Shown in pieces: positions 30,694 through 39,785 of a stretch of DNA of 64,000 nt. The position numbers were made by a program, and so were the translations under genes. Origin of the DNA: Myxococcales bacterium (GTDB lineage Bacteria > Myxococcota_A > UBA796 > GCA-2862545); NCBI GenBank assembly GCA_019634415.1, contig JAHQVJ010000041.1, positions 92,075 to 156,074 of the forward strand, read 5' to 3'. The notes beneath the pieces were generated by a model, which was not told the origin of the DNA, made no database searches, and worked only from the letters and a program-made list of their open reading frames with translations. Each line of letters starts with the position of its first letter. Position 1 is the stretch's first letter.

Positions 30694-31551
30694 ATGACCT
30701 ACTGGATGTGGCTGGCCGTGCTCTCGGCCGTGTTCGTCGGGGTGGAGCGCCTGCGCCCGCGCGACCGTCGGGGCTGGTGGCGGCCGGGCCTCGGGCTCGA
30801 CTTGTTCTATCTGGTGTTCAACGGCCACTTCCTGGGAGTGCTGCTCGCCAAGGCCTCGACTCCGCTCGCGGCGTCGCTGGATGCATGGCTCGTCTCCCAG
30901 GGGCTGTGGGGCACCTTCCACCTGGCGGTGATGGCGGACTGGCCTGCGTGGGCGCAGCTCGTACTGGCCCTGCTGGCGGTGGATCTGTTCCACTGGGGCG
31001 TGCACAACCTGCTGCATCGCGTGCCCGCCCTGTGGACGTTCCACAAGGTCCATCACAGCATCGTGCACATGGACTGGATCGGCAGCTTGCGCTTCCACTG
31101 GGCCGAGGTGGTGATCTACAAGTCGCTGACCTACCCACTGCTGGCGTTGCTCGGCGCGTCGGGAGAGGTGCTGTTCGGACTGGCAGTGTTCAACACGGCC
31201 GTCGGCCACTTCAACCACGCCAACCTCGACGTGGGCCTGGGACCGCTGGGCTACGTGCTCAACAACCCCCGCATGCACATCTGGCACCACGTGCACGCCG
31301 ATGCAGGGCCTCCGCTGCACAACTTCGGCATCACCTTGAGCCTGTGGGACTACCTGTTCGGCACCGCCCACGTTCCCGATCACCCGCCCGAGCGACTGGC
31401 CTTCGACGGCATCGATGGGTTCCCGTCGACGGTGCCCGGTCAGCTGCTGCACCCGCTGTCGGGGTGGGTGCGACCCGCTAGCGCCGGAACCGATTCTGGC
31501 GGATCCAGCGCGCCCGATCCCGTCGGATCTGGTGGCGCTGCCCGGCCGTGA
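30694..31551 (+). CDS. Sterol desaturase/fatty acid hydroxylase family membrane protein
   Basis: The 285-residue integral membrane protein has the histidine boxes of the family: HWGVHNLLH (100-108), HKVHH (117-121), a VGHFNHAN segment and HIWHHVH near 190. These ligate a di-iron centre that hydroxylates or desaturates a lipid. There are four or five hydrophobic helices. The substrate is unknown. The low-complexity C-terminus (Gly/Ser/Pro-rich) arises where the frame runs 74 bases over the 3' end of the convergent sulfatase gene, so the functional part ends near residue 260. The start follows the preceding small gene by 19 bases. Confidence 0.88.
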   Translation: MTYWMWLAVLSAVFVGVERLRPRDRRGWWRPGLGLDLFYLVFNGHFLGVLLAKASTPLAASLDAWLVSQGLWGTFHLAVMADWPAWAQLVLALLAVDLFHWGVHNLLHRVPALWTFHKVHHSIVHMDWIGSLRFHWAEVVIYKSLTYPLLALLGASGEVLFGLAVFNTAVGHFNHANLDVGLGPLGYVLNNPRMHIWHHVHADAGPPLHNFGITLSLWDYLFGTAHVPDHPPERLAFDGIDGFPSTVPGQLLHPLSGWVRPASAGTDSGGSSAPDPVGSGGAARP

Positions 31552-33592
31552 TCGAGTTTCGCGCGAGCTGGAACAGCTCTTGGATCTCGGGATCGTCGGG
31601 GGCGTTCTTCGCCAGCGGTCCGATCACGCGCACCGCCTCGTAGGCGCGCCACATGTCCACCAAGGCCGTGGTGAGACGCATGCGCACGGGCGCCTGCCAG
31701 GGGTCGCGGCGCAGGGCCTCCTTCATCTCTTCGATGGCGTCGTCGGGACGCCCGAGCTCCCAGAACACCTCTCCGAGGGTCATGTGGGCCCACGGAGACC
31801 ACGGGGCACCCTTGAGGCCGAACAGTGCCTCGTCCAGCGCGGCCTCGAGCTGTCGGTCCTCGAGGAGTAGCTCGGCGCGCACCAGGGCGAGCTCGGGGTG
31901 GTCGGGGTAGCGCACCAGGAACTCGGCGGCGCGATCCTCGGCGAGCTGGATGTCTCCGCGCAGCCGTGCCACCCGTGCTTGGCCGGCCATCGCCTCGGGG
32001 CTCGGCTGCTGTGCGAAGGCCTCGTCGTACCAGTAGCCCGCGTCGACCCAGTCACCGCGTGCGATCCCGATGCCCGCCAGCTGAAGTGCCAGCGTGCTCG
32101 AGGGCGCGCGTTGGTACAGCTCGAAGAAGCCGGTGCGCGCGTCCTCGAGCCGCCCGGAGCGGTGATCGATCTGAGCGTGGATGAGCTTCACGCCGAAGGC
32201 GTCGGGCAGGCTGCGATCGAGCTCGTTGGCCAGCCCCTGGGCATGCAACAGCAAGCCGGCGCCGATGCGCTCTCTCGCCCGCCAGGTGAGGGGAATCGCG
32301 TCGATCACCGAGCGCGGATCGACGGTCCCGGCCTTGGCTGCCGGATCGCCCGCGCCGAGGTAGCCCATGGCCGAGAGCATGGCGAGGGCTTGCGGATCGA
32401 GGCTGACCTCGGGTGCCAGCTGCTCGCCCAACGATCGCTGGTAGCGGTGCAGCCGACGGTCCTTGCGGTGGCCGTCCTGAAGCTTCTCCGTGCGGCGGAT
32501 CTCGTGTCCGACCATGGCGCCGTAGGAGCCCCAGGCCCCCTCGACGTAGCGCCCCTCGTCGTTGGTGTAGGCGTAGATGGGAGCGAGCCCGAGGCTGTAC
32601 TGCCCCGCCAGCGACTCGCTGTAGGCGAATCCCGATCCCCCGTACCTCAGGTCGCTTCCGTCCATCCCGCGATGTGCGCCGATGCCCGCCAGCTCGAGGA
32701 GGGTGGGGGCGATGTCCACGTGGGAGACGACGTCGGACAGCTGCTGCCCTGCGGCGAATCCCGGCCCCCGGATGATGAGGGGCACGCGGATGCTGCCGTC
32801 GTGGAGCAGGAAGCCGTGCGTGGCCTCGCCACCCTGGCCCAGGGACTCACCCTGGGGGGCCGTGACCACGACGTAGGAGGCGTCGGCCCAGTAGCGCTCG
32901 TCCCAGGCGTCGATGAGGCGCGCCAGCTGCGCGTCGGCGAAGGCGATCTCGCCATCGTAGGGGTCGTCCAGCTCCGATGCGTAGGGCTCGGGTGGATCGT
33001 AGGGCCAGTGTGGATCGAACAGGTGCACCCAGGCGAACACCGGTGCGTCGTCGGGTAGTGCGTCGAGGGTTCCCAGGACGTCGTCGATGACCTCGTCCGC
33101 CGGACGCTGCTCGCGCCACTGCAGCTGGCTCGGATTCCCCTCCACGATGGGGTCGTGGTACAGGTCGAACCCCTGATCGAGACCCCAGCGGCGCTGAGTC
33201 GTGAAGGAGCTGGTGAACGCCATGGTGCGGTAGCCGGCTTGGCCGAAGCGCTCGGCCAGGGTGATGGCGTCGGCCGACAGGCGGAAGTCTCCCTCGTTGC
33301 GAACCCCGTGGGTGGGCGGCGCCTGTCCGGTGAAGAGGGTGGCTTGGCTAGGGATCGTCAGCGGGGTGCTGGCGTAGGCCCGCATCCAGGTGGTGCCCGT
33401 GGCGGCGAGGCGATCGAGGGTCTTCGTCTGCCCCTTGTCGTAGCCGTACGCGCCGACCCGATCCGCTCGCGTGGTGTCGATGGTGACGAGCAGGATGGCT
33501 GGCTTGGAGCGGGAGACGCCCAACAGCGCCGTCTCCGGAAAGCAGCAGCCGCCGACCAGCACCAGGATGGCTACCAGCAAGGGTCTCAGCAT
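31478..33592 (-). CDS. Sulfatase-superfamily lipoprotein fused to TPR repeats
   Basis: The 704-residue protein has a lipobox-like GGCC (Cys16/17), then an alkaline-phosphatase/sulfatase domain (about 30-400). Visible are DTTRAD (39-44), a nucleophile region TIPSQ at 79-83, HLFDPHWPYDPP and THG. The formylglycine motif CxPSR is replaced by T-I-P-S-Q, so it is not activated like a classical sulfatase. Thr79 could act directly, as in phosphatase or phosphotransferase relatives. From about 430 to the end are TPR-like helical pairs (ELYQRAPSSTLALQLAG, AEFLVRYPDHPELALVRAELL, EMKEALRRDPWQAPVRMRL). It is probably an exported scaffold-enzyme. The ATG at 33592 gives the signal peptide. Confidence 0.8.
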   Translation of the reverse strand: MLRPLLVAILVLVGGCCFPETALLGVSRSKPAILLVTIDTTRADRVGAYGYDKGQTKTLDRLAATGTTWMRAYASTPLTIPSQATLFTGQAPPTHGVRNEGDFRLSADAITLAERFGQAGYRTMAFTSSFTTQRRWGLDQGFDLYHDPIVEGNPSQLQWREQRPADEVIDDVLGTLDALPDDAPVFAWVHLFDPHWPYDPPEPYASELDDPYDGEIAFADAQLARLIDAWDERYWADASYVVVTAPQGESLGQGGEATHGFLLHDGSIRVPLIIRGPGFAAGQQLSDVVSHVDIAPTLLELAGIGAHRGMDGSDLRYGGSGFAYSESLAGQYSLGLAPIYAYTNDEGRYVEGAWGSYGAMVGHEIRRTEKLQDGHRKDRRLHRYQRSLGEQLAPEVSLDPQALAMLSAMGYLGAGDPAAKAGTVDPRSVIDAIPLTWRARERIGAGLLLHAQGLANELDRSLPDAFGVKLIHAQIDHRSGRLEDARTGFFELYQRAPSSTLALQLAGIGIARGDWVDAGYWYDEAFAQQPSPEAMAGQARVARLRGDIQLAEDRAAEFLVRYPDHPELALVRAELLLEDRQLEAALDEALFGLKGAPWSPWAHMTLGEVFWELGRPDDAIEEMKEALRRDPWQAPVRMRLTTALVDMWRAYEAVRVIGPLAKNAPDDPEIQELFQLARNSITAGQRHQIRRDRARWIRQNRFRR

Positions 33593-33668
33593 GGGCAACG
33601 CCTCTGCTCCGCGGCACCGTGGGATATGTTGAGGCCCGCCTTCGGCTGCGGGCCTTCCGGAGTGTGCC

Positions 33669-34229
33669 ATGTCCGAAGAGCTGCACGCCCTGCTCCGCGC
33701 AACGGACCTCTTCTCCGCCCTCGATCCGCCCGCCGTGGCGCGAGTGGCGGAGGTGGGCCGGGTGGAGCACTGGACGAAGGGTGCCGTGGTGCTGGAGGAG
33801 GGGGCATTCGGTCCGCGGATGATGGTGATCCTGCAGGGGAGCGTGGAGATCCTGCGTCGCGATGGCGCTGGGGTCCAGCGGGCCATCACCACTCTATCGT
33901 CGGGCGATGTGCTGGGGGAGCTTAGCCTCCTGTTGGATCTGCCGCGCACGGCCACGGTGCGAGCCCAGCAGGAAGTGCAGCTGTTCGCCCTGGATCGGGA
34001 GGCCTTCGTCGATCTGGTCCGCGTGGAGGACCCGACCTTCCTGCTGCTCGGCTACCACCTGTCGCGCACCCTGGCGCGCCGCCTGATTGCGCTGAACGAC
34101 CGCACGGTGAGTCTGCTGGCCGAGAACGACGAGCTGAAGGAGCGCTTCGGCGAGGCGAGGGGAGAGCTGTTCGAGCTGTGGGACTCCGGAGAGCCCGCAG
34201 GCGGAGTCGAAGATCGAGGCGAGTCGTAG
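33669..34229 (+). CDS. Cyclic-nucleotide-binding domain protein without DNA-binding domain
   Basis: The 186-residue protein has one cNMP-binding beta-roll (about 12-125), with VLEEGAFGPRMMVILQGSVEIL, the phosphate-binding-cassette-like GDVLGELSLLLDLPRTATVRA, and then a C-terminal coiled helix (LIALNDRTVSLLAENDELKERF). No helix-turn-helix follows, so it is not a CRP regulator but a ligand-gated adaptor. The cassette keeps GE and RTA, consistent with nucleotide binding. It is divergent from the sulfatase-TPR gene. It is followed by the convergent SPOR-like gene 15 bases away. Confidence 0.82.
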   Translation: MSEELHALLRATDLFSALDPPAVARVAEVGRVEHWTKGAVVLEEGAFGPRMMVILQGSVEILRRDGAGVQRAITTLSSGDVLGELSLLLDLPRTATVRAQQEVQLFALDREAFVDLVRVEDPTFLLLGYHLSRTLARRLIALNDRTVSLLAENDELKERFGEARGELFELWDSGEPAGGVEDRGES

Positions 34230-34244
34230 CGACGGCACCCTGCG

Positions 34245-35306
34245 CTAGTCCCGATCCGAGCAGCCGTTCACGGCGTTCCAAGCCTGCTTGACGTATGCTC
34301 CGCGCTGCCGGGGCCGGCGCGCTGCCTCCGCAGCCTCCCGCGTGGGCCAGGGCCCGGGGGCCACCAGCACGTAGCCAGGGTTGAGGAGTGGAAAGGAAGC
34401 GGACTCGAACAGGTACAGCTGCTTGGCGTCCTGGCGCTGTAGCCGTCGCATCCGAGCATCCACGAGGTTGGCGTCCGCCTCGTCGTCCTGGGTGAGGATG
34501 AGGAGATAGCCCGGGTCTCCGGCGAGCTCCGTGAGGCCCTCCTCGGCCAGATGGGTCAGCGCGTCTCGGCCGGTGTGGGAGCGCCACCCGTCGGCCTCCA
34601 GCGTCCACACCTTCTGACCCCCGCGCGGGCGGCAGGGCGGAGCCGACCGGCTGCCAGAGGCCACCACCAGCACCTCACCCGTGGGGCTGGTGCCCACCCT
34701 GAACCGAGGTCCGGCGCCGTGCTGCACCAGGTACCGAGCTGGTGCGGGGCGAGCCAAGACCTGGCGCTGCCATCCCTCCTCCGAGGCCCACAGCACCGCC
34801 ACCGCGGAGTCCAGCCGCTCGTCGCCTCGTCGGTCCACCTCCAGGATCACGCGCACCGGGCTGCCCTGGCCCTCGAGGGTGCGGCTCTGCCGCCACGTCG
34901 GCTGGGCGTCGCAGCCCGGCAGCGGCGTGAGCTCTGCGGGCGGGCGATCCAGTAGCGTGTACCGCGCTGGCCCCCTCCCGATCCCCACCGAGATCGCCAC
35001 CCGGCTCTGCACCACGCTGCATCCTCGGACACTGGCTCGCGTAGCCACCACCACGTAGGCAGAGCCTCGCCCGTTGCGCCAAGCGTGAGCGCGATCCACC
35101 GTGAGCTCACCACCGGGACTGCACAGCTCCGTCAGCGCCTGCTGCAGCTCGGCCTGCGGGTTGGCCGCCCGCGCCAGGCCGGGGACCAGCTGGGGATGGG
35201 TCACCGGAGCGCGCGCCTCGTCGATGCGGGCGTCTCGCAGGATCCGGGCTGCATCCGTCGGGTTGCACACCACGGGTGCCCCCCAGGCCGCCGTGAACCA
35301 CAGCAT
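34245..35306 (-). CDS. Secreted protein with SPOR-like C-terminus
   Basis: The 353-residue protein has a signal peptide (MLWFTAAWGA) and a mature part with several Cys pairs that I do not recognise. The last 60 residues, with PGYVLVAPGPWPTREAAEAARR and GAYVKQ, resemble a SPOR-type repeat, which binds denuded peptidoglycan. The ATG shares a base with the stop of the glycine-rich HEAT gene (TGATG), and that gene overlaps the kinase gene, so kinase, membrane protein and this protein form one transcript. It may be an extracytoplasmic output of the kinase operon (inference). Confidence 0.6.
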   Translation of the reverse strand: MLWFTAAWGAPVVCNPTDAARILRDARIDEARAPVTHPQLVPGLARAANPQAELQQALTELCSPGGELTVDRAHAWRNGRGSAYVVVATRASVRGCSVVQSRVAISVGIGRGPARYTLLDRPPAELTPLPGCDAQPTWRQSRTLEGQGSPVRVILEVDRRGDERLDSAVAVLWASEEGWQRQVLARPAPARYLVQHGAGPRFRVGTSPTGEVLVVASGSRSAPPCRPRGGQKVWTLEADGWRSHTGRDALTHLAEEGLTELAGDPGYLLILTQDDEADANLVDARMRRLQRQDAKQLYLFESASFPLLNPGYVLVAPGPWPTREAAEAARRPRQRGAYVKQAWNAVNGCSDRD

Positions 35307-37357
35307 CACCACTGGTCGACCACCACCCGGACGCCGTTGTGACTGGGCAGCACCGACCAACGCCCCGGCAGACGGATCCGGGGAGCGAAGGCGATGTCGC
35401 GTCGCCCGCCCGACCGGTGCCAGCCTCGCCCCAGGGTGCCCCCCACGATGGCGCCTCCCACGGCCCCGGCCAGCGAGGTGCCCAGGATCACGTCGGGCTC
35501 GTTGGTCACCGCGCTCGCCACGAGCCCCGACAGCGACGCTCCCACCACGCCTCCAGCGTCGGCCATGGAGATCACGATGGCCGGTGTGCCCACGAGATCG
35601 GAGACCAACAGGCCGCCCGCCGCCAGCCCCACGTTGGTGCCCACCAAGCCGGCCACCTCCGGGCGTTCCCACGCCAGCTGTCCGATGGCGGCCCCGGCGT
35701 AGGCGCCCCACAGTCCCACGGAGCTTGCTGCGAGCACGTGCGGAACGGGAACGTCGAGCTCCAGGTTCAGGCTCGCGGTGGCCCCCGACACCAACCCCGT
35801 GGCCAGCAGGATCCCGCCCACTTCGCGCCGGCTGATCCCCTCGCCGTCGGCCAGGCTCACCACGGCGGCTTGCGCCGCGACCCAGGTGGAGGTGGTGGCC
35901 ACCAGCACCACGTCACGGTCGTCCACGGGGGCGTCGTCGGTGCTGCCGAAGGCGGCGCCCACCCCAAGTCCCGCTGCCCCTGCCGTGAGGGCCAGGGCGT
36001 TCCCCAGCCCCGGGTCGTCGCGTAACAGTAGGCCGATGCCGCCTCCCACTGCGGCCCCCGAGCCAGCGCCAGTCAGCGCGGCCATCCACACGTCGGCGCG
36101 CAGGTCGAGCGGATCCGCCAGCATCAACCCCACGGCAGCACCTGCTGCAGGTCCCGCCACCACCAGGTGGCGCCGCGGAGCGCCTCGCGCCGGCAGTAGC
36201 ATGGCGGCTCCCAGCCCCACGGCCGTGCCCGTGGCGATCAGGCCGACGTCTTCTCGGCCGACCTCCAGCAGCGGCGCCGCGAGCAGCCCCGCGCCGAGCC
36301 CCGCCGAGAGCGCCAGGCCGTCGGCGAGGGGGCGAACGGGTGCGTCGGGTCCTGCCGTGGCCGACACCAGGCCGTCCGTGGTGAGCGTGGCAAGCATGGC
36401 GAAGGCCGTGCCCTCGACGACGTCCCGAGCCGTGCCCGGGTAGGTGGTTCGCAGCAGCGTGGCGGTGGTGAAGCCGAGGATCTCTCCGCCCAGCCCCCCG
36501 AGTAGCGGCCCGTCCAGCGATCCCGGCGTCGCTGCCGCGCCCAGGAGCGCCCCCGCACCCCCGGCTCCGAGTCCCGACACGGTGATCAGTGCGCCCTCGC
36601 CTGGGTCCATAGGCCAGGCCCGGCCGTACACCCACCCCAGCGACACGCCCCCCGCACCCCCGGTGACGATGGCCACGGGCAACAGCTCGTCCGGCCCCAG
36701 CGTCCCCACCGCCGCCATGGCGTAGCCGAGACCGACCCCAGCGCCCGCCGAGAGCCAGAACGCCGCCTCCGAGGTGTTCGTGCGCCGCGGAGGGGCACGG
36801 CCCGGGAAGCGGTCGGCCAGGGAGGCTGCCGCCGTGCGGTGCACGCTTCGGGGCACCCCCGGCCGCTGCAGGGCGCTCTCCACCACCGCCGCCGCGCGCG
36901 GATCTCCCGTCTCGGCGAGCGCCTCGGCTGCCGCGATGCGAACGGCCTCCGGTAGCCCCTCGTCGACCATCATCGCGCCGAGCGTGGGCCACACCTCTGG
37001 CCAAGCCGCCAGGGCCGTCACCGCACTCACCGCCACGTTCATCGGGCGATGGCGGGCGGCATCCAGCAGGACCGGGATCGCGCGGGGGTCCCCCAGCTCT
37101 GCGAGCTGGGCGCAACCCGTGGACCCCTCGGGGCCCGACAGCAGCAGCACGCCCTCCAGCAGCTCTCGATCGGGCGCGCCGGCGCGATCCATCTGAGCCA
37201 CCAGTGCTGCGTTGACCTCGTCCACCGCCTGGGGATGGGCGATCGCCACCCGCAGGCAGACCTCGATCTCCGTGCCCTCGGCAGCGTCGGCACACAGGCG
37301 GGCAGGAGAGGGCGACTGGGCGAGGGCAGCGGTGGCCCACAGCCCTACTGGGTACAT
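35306..37357 (-). CDS. HEAT-repeat protein with large glycine-rich membrane region
   Basis: The 683-residue protein has a signal-like start (MYPVGLWATAALA) and HEAT-like repeats in residues 30-190: GDPRAIPVLLDAARHR, VRIAAAEALAETGDPRAAAVVE and RSVHRTAAASLADRF. About 440 residues of Gly/Ala-rich hydrophobic stretches follow, with some 16-18 short segments such as FWLSAGAGVGLGYAMAAVGT and AAVGGGIGLLL. The regular GxxxG-like spacing suggests packed helices or an outer-membrane/pore-forming structure. I cannot name a family. The start overlaps the kinase gene by 13 bases and the stop overlaps the SPOR-like gene. Function unknown. Confidence 0.6.
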   Translation of the reverse strand: MYPVGLWATAALAQSPSPARLCADAAEGTEIEVCLRVAIAHPQAVDEVNAALVAQMDRAGAPDRELLEGVLLLSGPEGSTGCAQLAELGDPRAIPVLLDAARHRPMNVAVSAVTALAAWPEVWPTLGAMMVDEGLPEAVRIAAAEALAETGDPRAAAVVESALQRPGVPRSVHRTAAASLADRFPGRAPPRRTNTSEAAFWLSAGAGVGLGYAMAAVGTLGPDELLPVAIVTGGAGGVSLGWVYGRAWPMDPGEGALITVSGLGAGGAGALLGAAATPGSLDGPLLGGLGGEILGFTTATLLRTTYPGTARDVVEGTAFAMLATLTTDGLVSATAGPDAPVRPLADGLALSAGLGAGLLAAPLLEVGREDVGLIATGTAVGLGAAMLLPARGAPRRHLVVAGPAAGAAVGLMLADPLDLRADVWMAALTGAGSGAAVGGGIGLLLRDDPGLGNALALTAGAAGLGVGAAFGSTDDAPVDDRDVVLVATTSTWVAAQAAVVSLADGEGISRREVGGILLATGLVSGATASLNLELDVPVPHVLAASSVGLWGAYAGAAIGQLAWERPEVAGLVGTNVGLAAGGLLVSDLVGTPAIVISMADAGGVVGASLSGLVASAVTNEPDVILGTSLAGAVGGAIVGGTLGRGWHRSGGRRDIAFAPRIRLPGRWSVLPSHNGVRVVVDQW

Positions 37358-38835
37358 CCCCCCTCCCCCTGACCAGCGATGCGCACCTCACCGAAGGTGC
37401 TGCCTACCGCGATGGTACACGACCAGCTCCGTCCATTCTCCTGGACTCGCACCTCCACCGCCTGCTCCGCGGGCAGCTCGAGCACGCTGGGGGAGCTGCG
37501 AACGGCTCCCCAGTCCGTCTCCGCCGTCAGCCCCTCGGCCAACACGAAGCGCACCGCGGCCACCGGATCGGCCTCGGCCTCCGCGGGCTCCGATGCGGGC
37601 TCGGGCACCGAGCGCTCCCCGGAGGGCGGCGCTGTCTCGGTGGGTCGAGTCGTGCGCGGTCGAACGGGCTCGGCCGGGGGCTCCGAGACGGGCACCGGTG
37701 CCGGGGTCGGTGCGTCGACGGCGTCGCTCGGGAGCGCCGTGGACGGCAACGAGGCGGGTGCCTCCACCGCGGTGATCTCCTCGTCGGTGCTCGCGGGCCT
37801 CTCGTCCCGAGAGGTCCAGATCCCCGCGAACACGAGCAGGGCCACGGCGGCGAACAGGGCGACGGCGGCGGGCGGGAACACCGGGGCCAGTCCCGCTCGC
37901 AGGTGGGTGACGGAGGCGTCCTCGTGAACGATGGTGGCCGACGCCGTCGGATCTTGCGCCTGCCCCTCCCTTGGGACCACGTGCGCGGCTGCCCAGGCTC
38001 GCAGCGTGGGTCCCTCCATGCTGGCCGCGATCGCCCGACAGCGCGTGGCCACCTCCTCGGCTGCGGGTCGCTCCGTGTGCTCGAAGGCACACATCGCGGC
38101 CACCAGCTCGCGCAGCTCGGGCTCGGGCACCCGCTCGAGCAGCGCGCGAAGATCCTCGGCGAAGGGCTCGGGAGACAGGCGGGGTCGGTGGGCAGCTTGG
38201 CCGCTCAGCAGCTCGAGGAAGGTGATCCCCAGGCTGAAGACGTCGCTGCGATGCTCCGCGGAGGCCTCCAGCCAGCGCTCCGGGGCCATGTAGCGGGCCG
38301 TGCCGAGTTGCTGGCTCCGTGTCTCGACCTCGCGCGACTCGAACGTGGCGCGGGCCACACCGAAGTCCATGACCTTCACGCCGCCGCGGGGCGTCACCAT
38401 CACGTTGGACGGCTTGATGTCGCGGTGCACCACCCGCAGCGGTGCGCTCTGACCTGGTGGTGTGGTGGTCCACGCGGCATCCAGGGCGTCCGCCACGGCC
38501 CCCACGATGGACGTGGCCACCCGTGCAGGCAGGGGACCTTCTTTGACCAATTGGGCGAGATCCACCCCGTGGACGGGCTCCATGAGGATCGCCAGGCCCC
38601 CGTCGATCCGCGTCAGGCCGTGCACCCGGACCACGTGATCATGCTGGAGCAAGGCCAACAGTCGCGCCTCGTCCTTGAGGCGTGCCGCCAGCTCGGCGTC
38701 GCCGCTACACTCCGGCAGCAGTCGCTTCACGGCCAGCGTCTGGACGTAGTCGTCCTCGTCGCGCAGCTCGGCCAGATGGACCGACCCGTGGGCGCCGCGG
38801 CCGAGGGTGCGAAGAAGGGTGAAGGTTCGCGGCAT
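37345..38835 (-). CDS. Receptor-like Ser/Thr protein kinase
   Basis: The 496-residue protein has a full kinase domain: GRGAHGSV, Lys37 in LAVKRL, HRDIKPSN at 137-144, DFG at 157-159 and RYMAPERW. A proline-poor linker, a single transmembrane helix (about 322-340) and an acidic Pro/Glu-rich stalk follow. The last 90 residues (VRFVLAEGL to GEVRIAGQ) are probably extracytoplasmic. The layout is that of bacterial receptor kinases, with a small sensor of unknown ligand. It leads a three-gene operon with the glycine-rich HEAT gene and the SPOR-like gene. It is divergent from the barrel gene at 39007. Confidence 0.88.
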   Translation of the reverse strand: MPRTFTLLRTLGRGAHGSVHLAELRDEDDYVQTLAVKRLLPECSGDAELAARLKDEARLLALLQHDHVVRVHGLTRIDGGLAILMEPVHGVDLAQLVKEGPLPARVATSIVGAVADALDAAWTTTPPGQSAPLRVVHRDIKPSNVMVTPRGGVKVMDFGVARATFESREVETRSQQLGTARYMAPERWLEASAEHRSDVFSLGITFLELLSGQAAHRPRLSPEPFAEDLRALLERVPEPELRELVAAMCAFEHTERPAAEEVATRCRAIAASMEGPTLRAWAAAHVVPREGQAQDPTASATIVHEDASVTHLRAGLAPVFPPAAVALFAAVALLVFAGIWTSRDERPASTDEEITAVEAPASLPSTALPSDAVDAPTPAPVPVSEPPAEPVRPRTTRPTETAPPSGERSVPEPASEPAEAEADPVAAVRFVLAEGLTAETDWGAVRSSPSVLELPAEQAVEVRVQENGRSWSCTIAVGSTFGEVRIAGQGEGGCTQ

Positions 38836-39006
38836 CCTGCTAGCGTTCTACCACTCCGAGGGGCTGAGTGACCGGCGTTAACAGGCCGGGACGGTCGCAC
38901 ACACCATTCCCGACGACGGCGTTCGACCCCCTCCTGGTGAGGGGGTGGATCGATGGTTACGGAGCAAGGCGACGCATCCCGGCATGGCGGGTGACCGGAG
39001 GGCAGG

Positions 39007-39672
39007 GTGGCAGGTTTGAATCAGCATTGGTGCAGCGGCGTTGTCGGTGCGCTCCTCCTGTTGGCGTCTCCTGCCTTTGCGCAAGACGGCGAGCCCGACG
39101 AGGCATCGGAGGGGCCCACCACGCGGTTGTCCGCACCGCTGCCGCCGCCGCCGCCCATCGAAGACGACCTACCGATCCCCACCCTCACCATCGATCGCGT
39201 GCCGCCCAACACGAGCTTCGAGTTCGCGGTGCAGGTCAGCTACGGCGAGGTGGCCTACTTCACCGACGCCGTGCCTGCCTGGATCGGCTTCGGCATGCGT
39301 GGTGGCTGGGGCAAGAACTTCGGCGTGCACCGCATCGGTGTGGGTGGCACGGTCACCGCCGAGGGAGACTTCGGCGTGCACACGCTGCTCGCGGTCGAGC
39401 CCTCGCTGTCGTGGGACTTCGTGAGCAACAAGGGCCTGCTCCTCGGGGCGGGTGTCGGCCCCGCGGTGATGTACACGCACCGCAACTCCACCGTCGAGAC
39501 GGAGGCGGCCATCGAGGTGGCGCCCTCCGTGGTGGCCCGCATCGGCTGGTCCCAGACGTGGAGCCGCGTGGGTCGGCGGTTGTTCGTGTTCCTCGAGCCG
39601 AAGGTCCGCATCACGCCCCTCGGCGCCACGCCGCTGGTGGCCATCGCCGTGGGGTCCGGCGCAGGCCGATGA
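39007..39672 (+). CDS. Small outer-membrane beta-barrel protein
   Basis: The 221-residue protein has a signal peptide (LLLASPAFA, site near 25), a Pro-rich linker (PLPPPPPIEDDLP) and an eight-to-ten-strand barrel-like sequence. Strands include SFEFAVQVSYGEVAYF, GKNFGVHRIGVGGTVT, FGVHTLLAVEPSLSWDF, LLLGAGVGPAVMYTH, AAIEVAPSVVARIGW, RLFVFLEPKVRI and PLVAIAVGSG. It ends without the usual Phe. The GTG start has GGAGG about 9 bases upstream. Function unknown; OmpA-barrel/OmpW-like proteins are comparable in size. Confidence 0.65.
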   Translation: MAGLNQHWCSGVVGALLLLASPAFAQDGEPDEASEGPTTRLSAPLPPPPPIEDDLPIPTLTIDRVPPNTSFEFAVQVSYGEVAYFTDAVPAWIGFGMRGGWGKNFGVHRIGVGGTVTAEGDFGVHTLLAVEPSLSWDFVSNKGLLLGAGVGPAVMYTHRNSTVETEAAIEVAPSVVARIGWSQTWSRVGRRLFVFLEPKVRITPLGATPLVAIAVGSGAGR

Positions 39673-39785
39673 CCGTCGGCGACACAACCTGACGAGACGC
39701 ATCAGCCCTAGCGGAAGACAATGGGGCCAACCGCGGGACGCATGTTATACGCCCGCTCCCATCACTTCGATTAGGTGGAGGTCCT

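Noticed and set aside
30694..31551. Low-complexity Gly/Ser/Pro C-terminus of the hydroxylase as a functional tail
   Set aside because: It coincides with the 74-base overlap on the convergent sulfatase gene, so it is probably non-functional read-through of the frame.
38953..38994. 13-codon ORF with a GAGGGGG ribosome-binding-like site before the barrel gene
   Set aside because: No amino-acid bias, no family, no link to a terminator; likely chance in a GC-rich gap.
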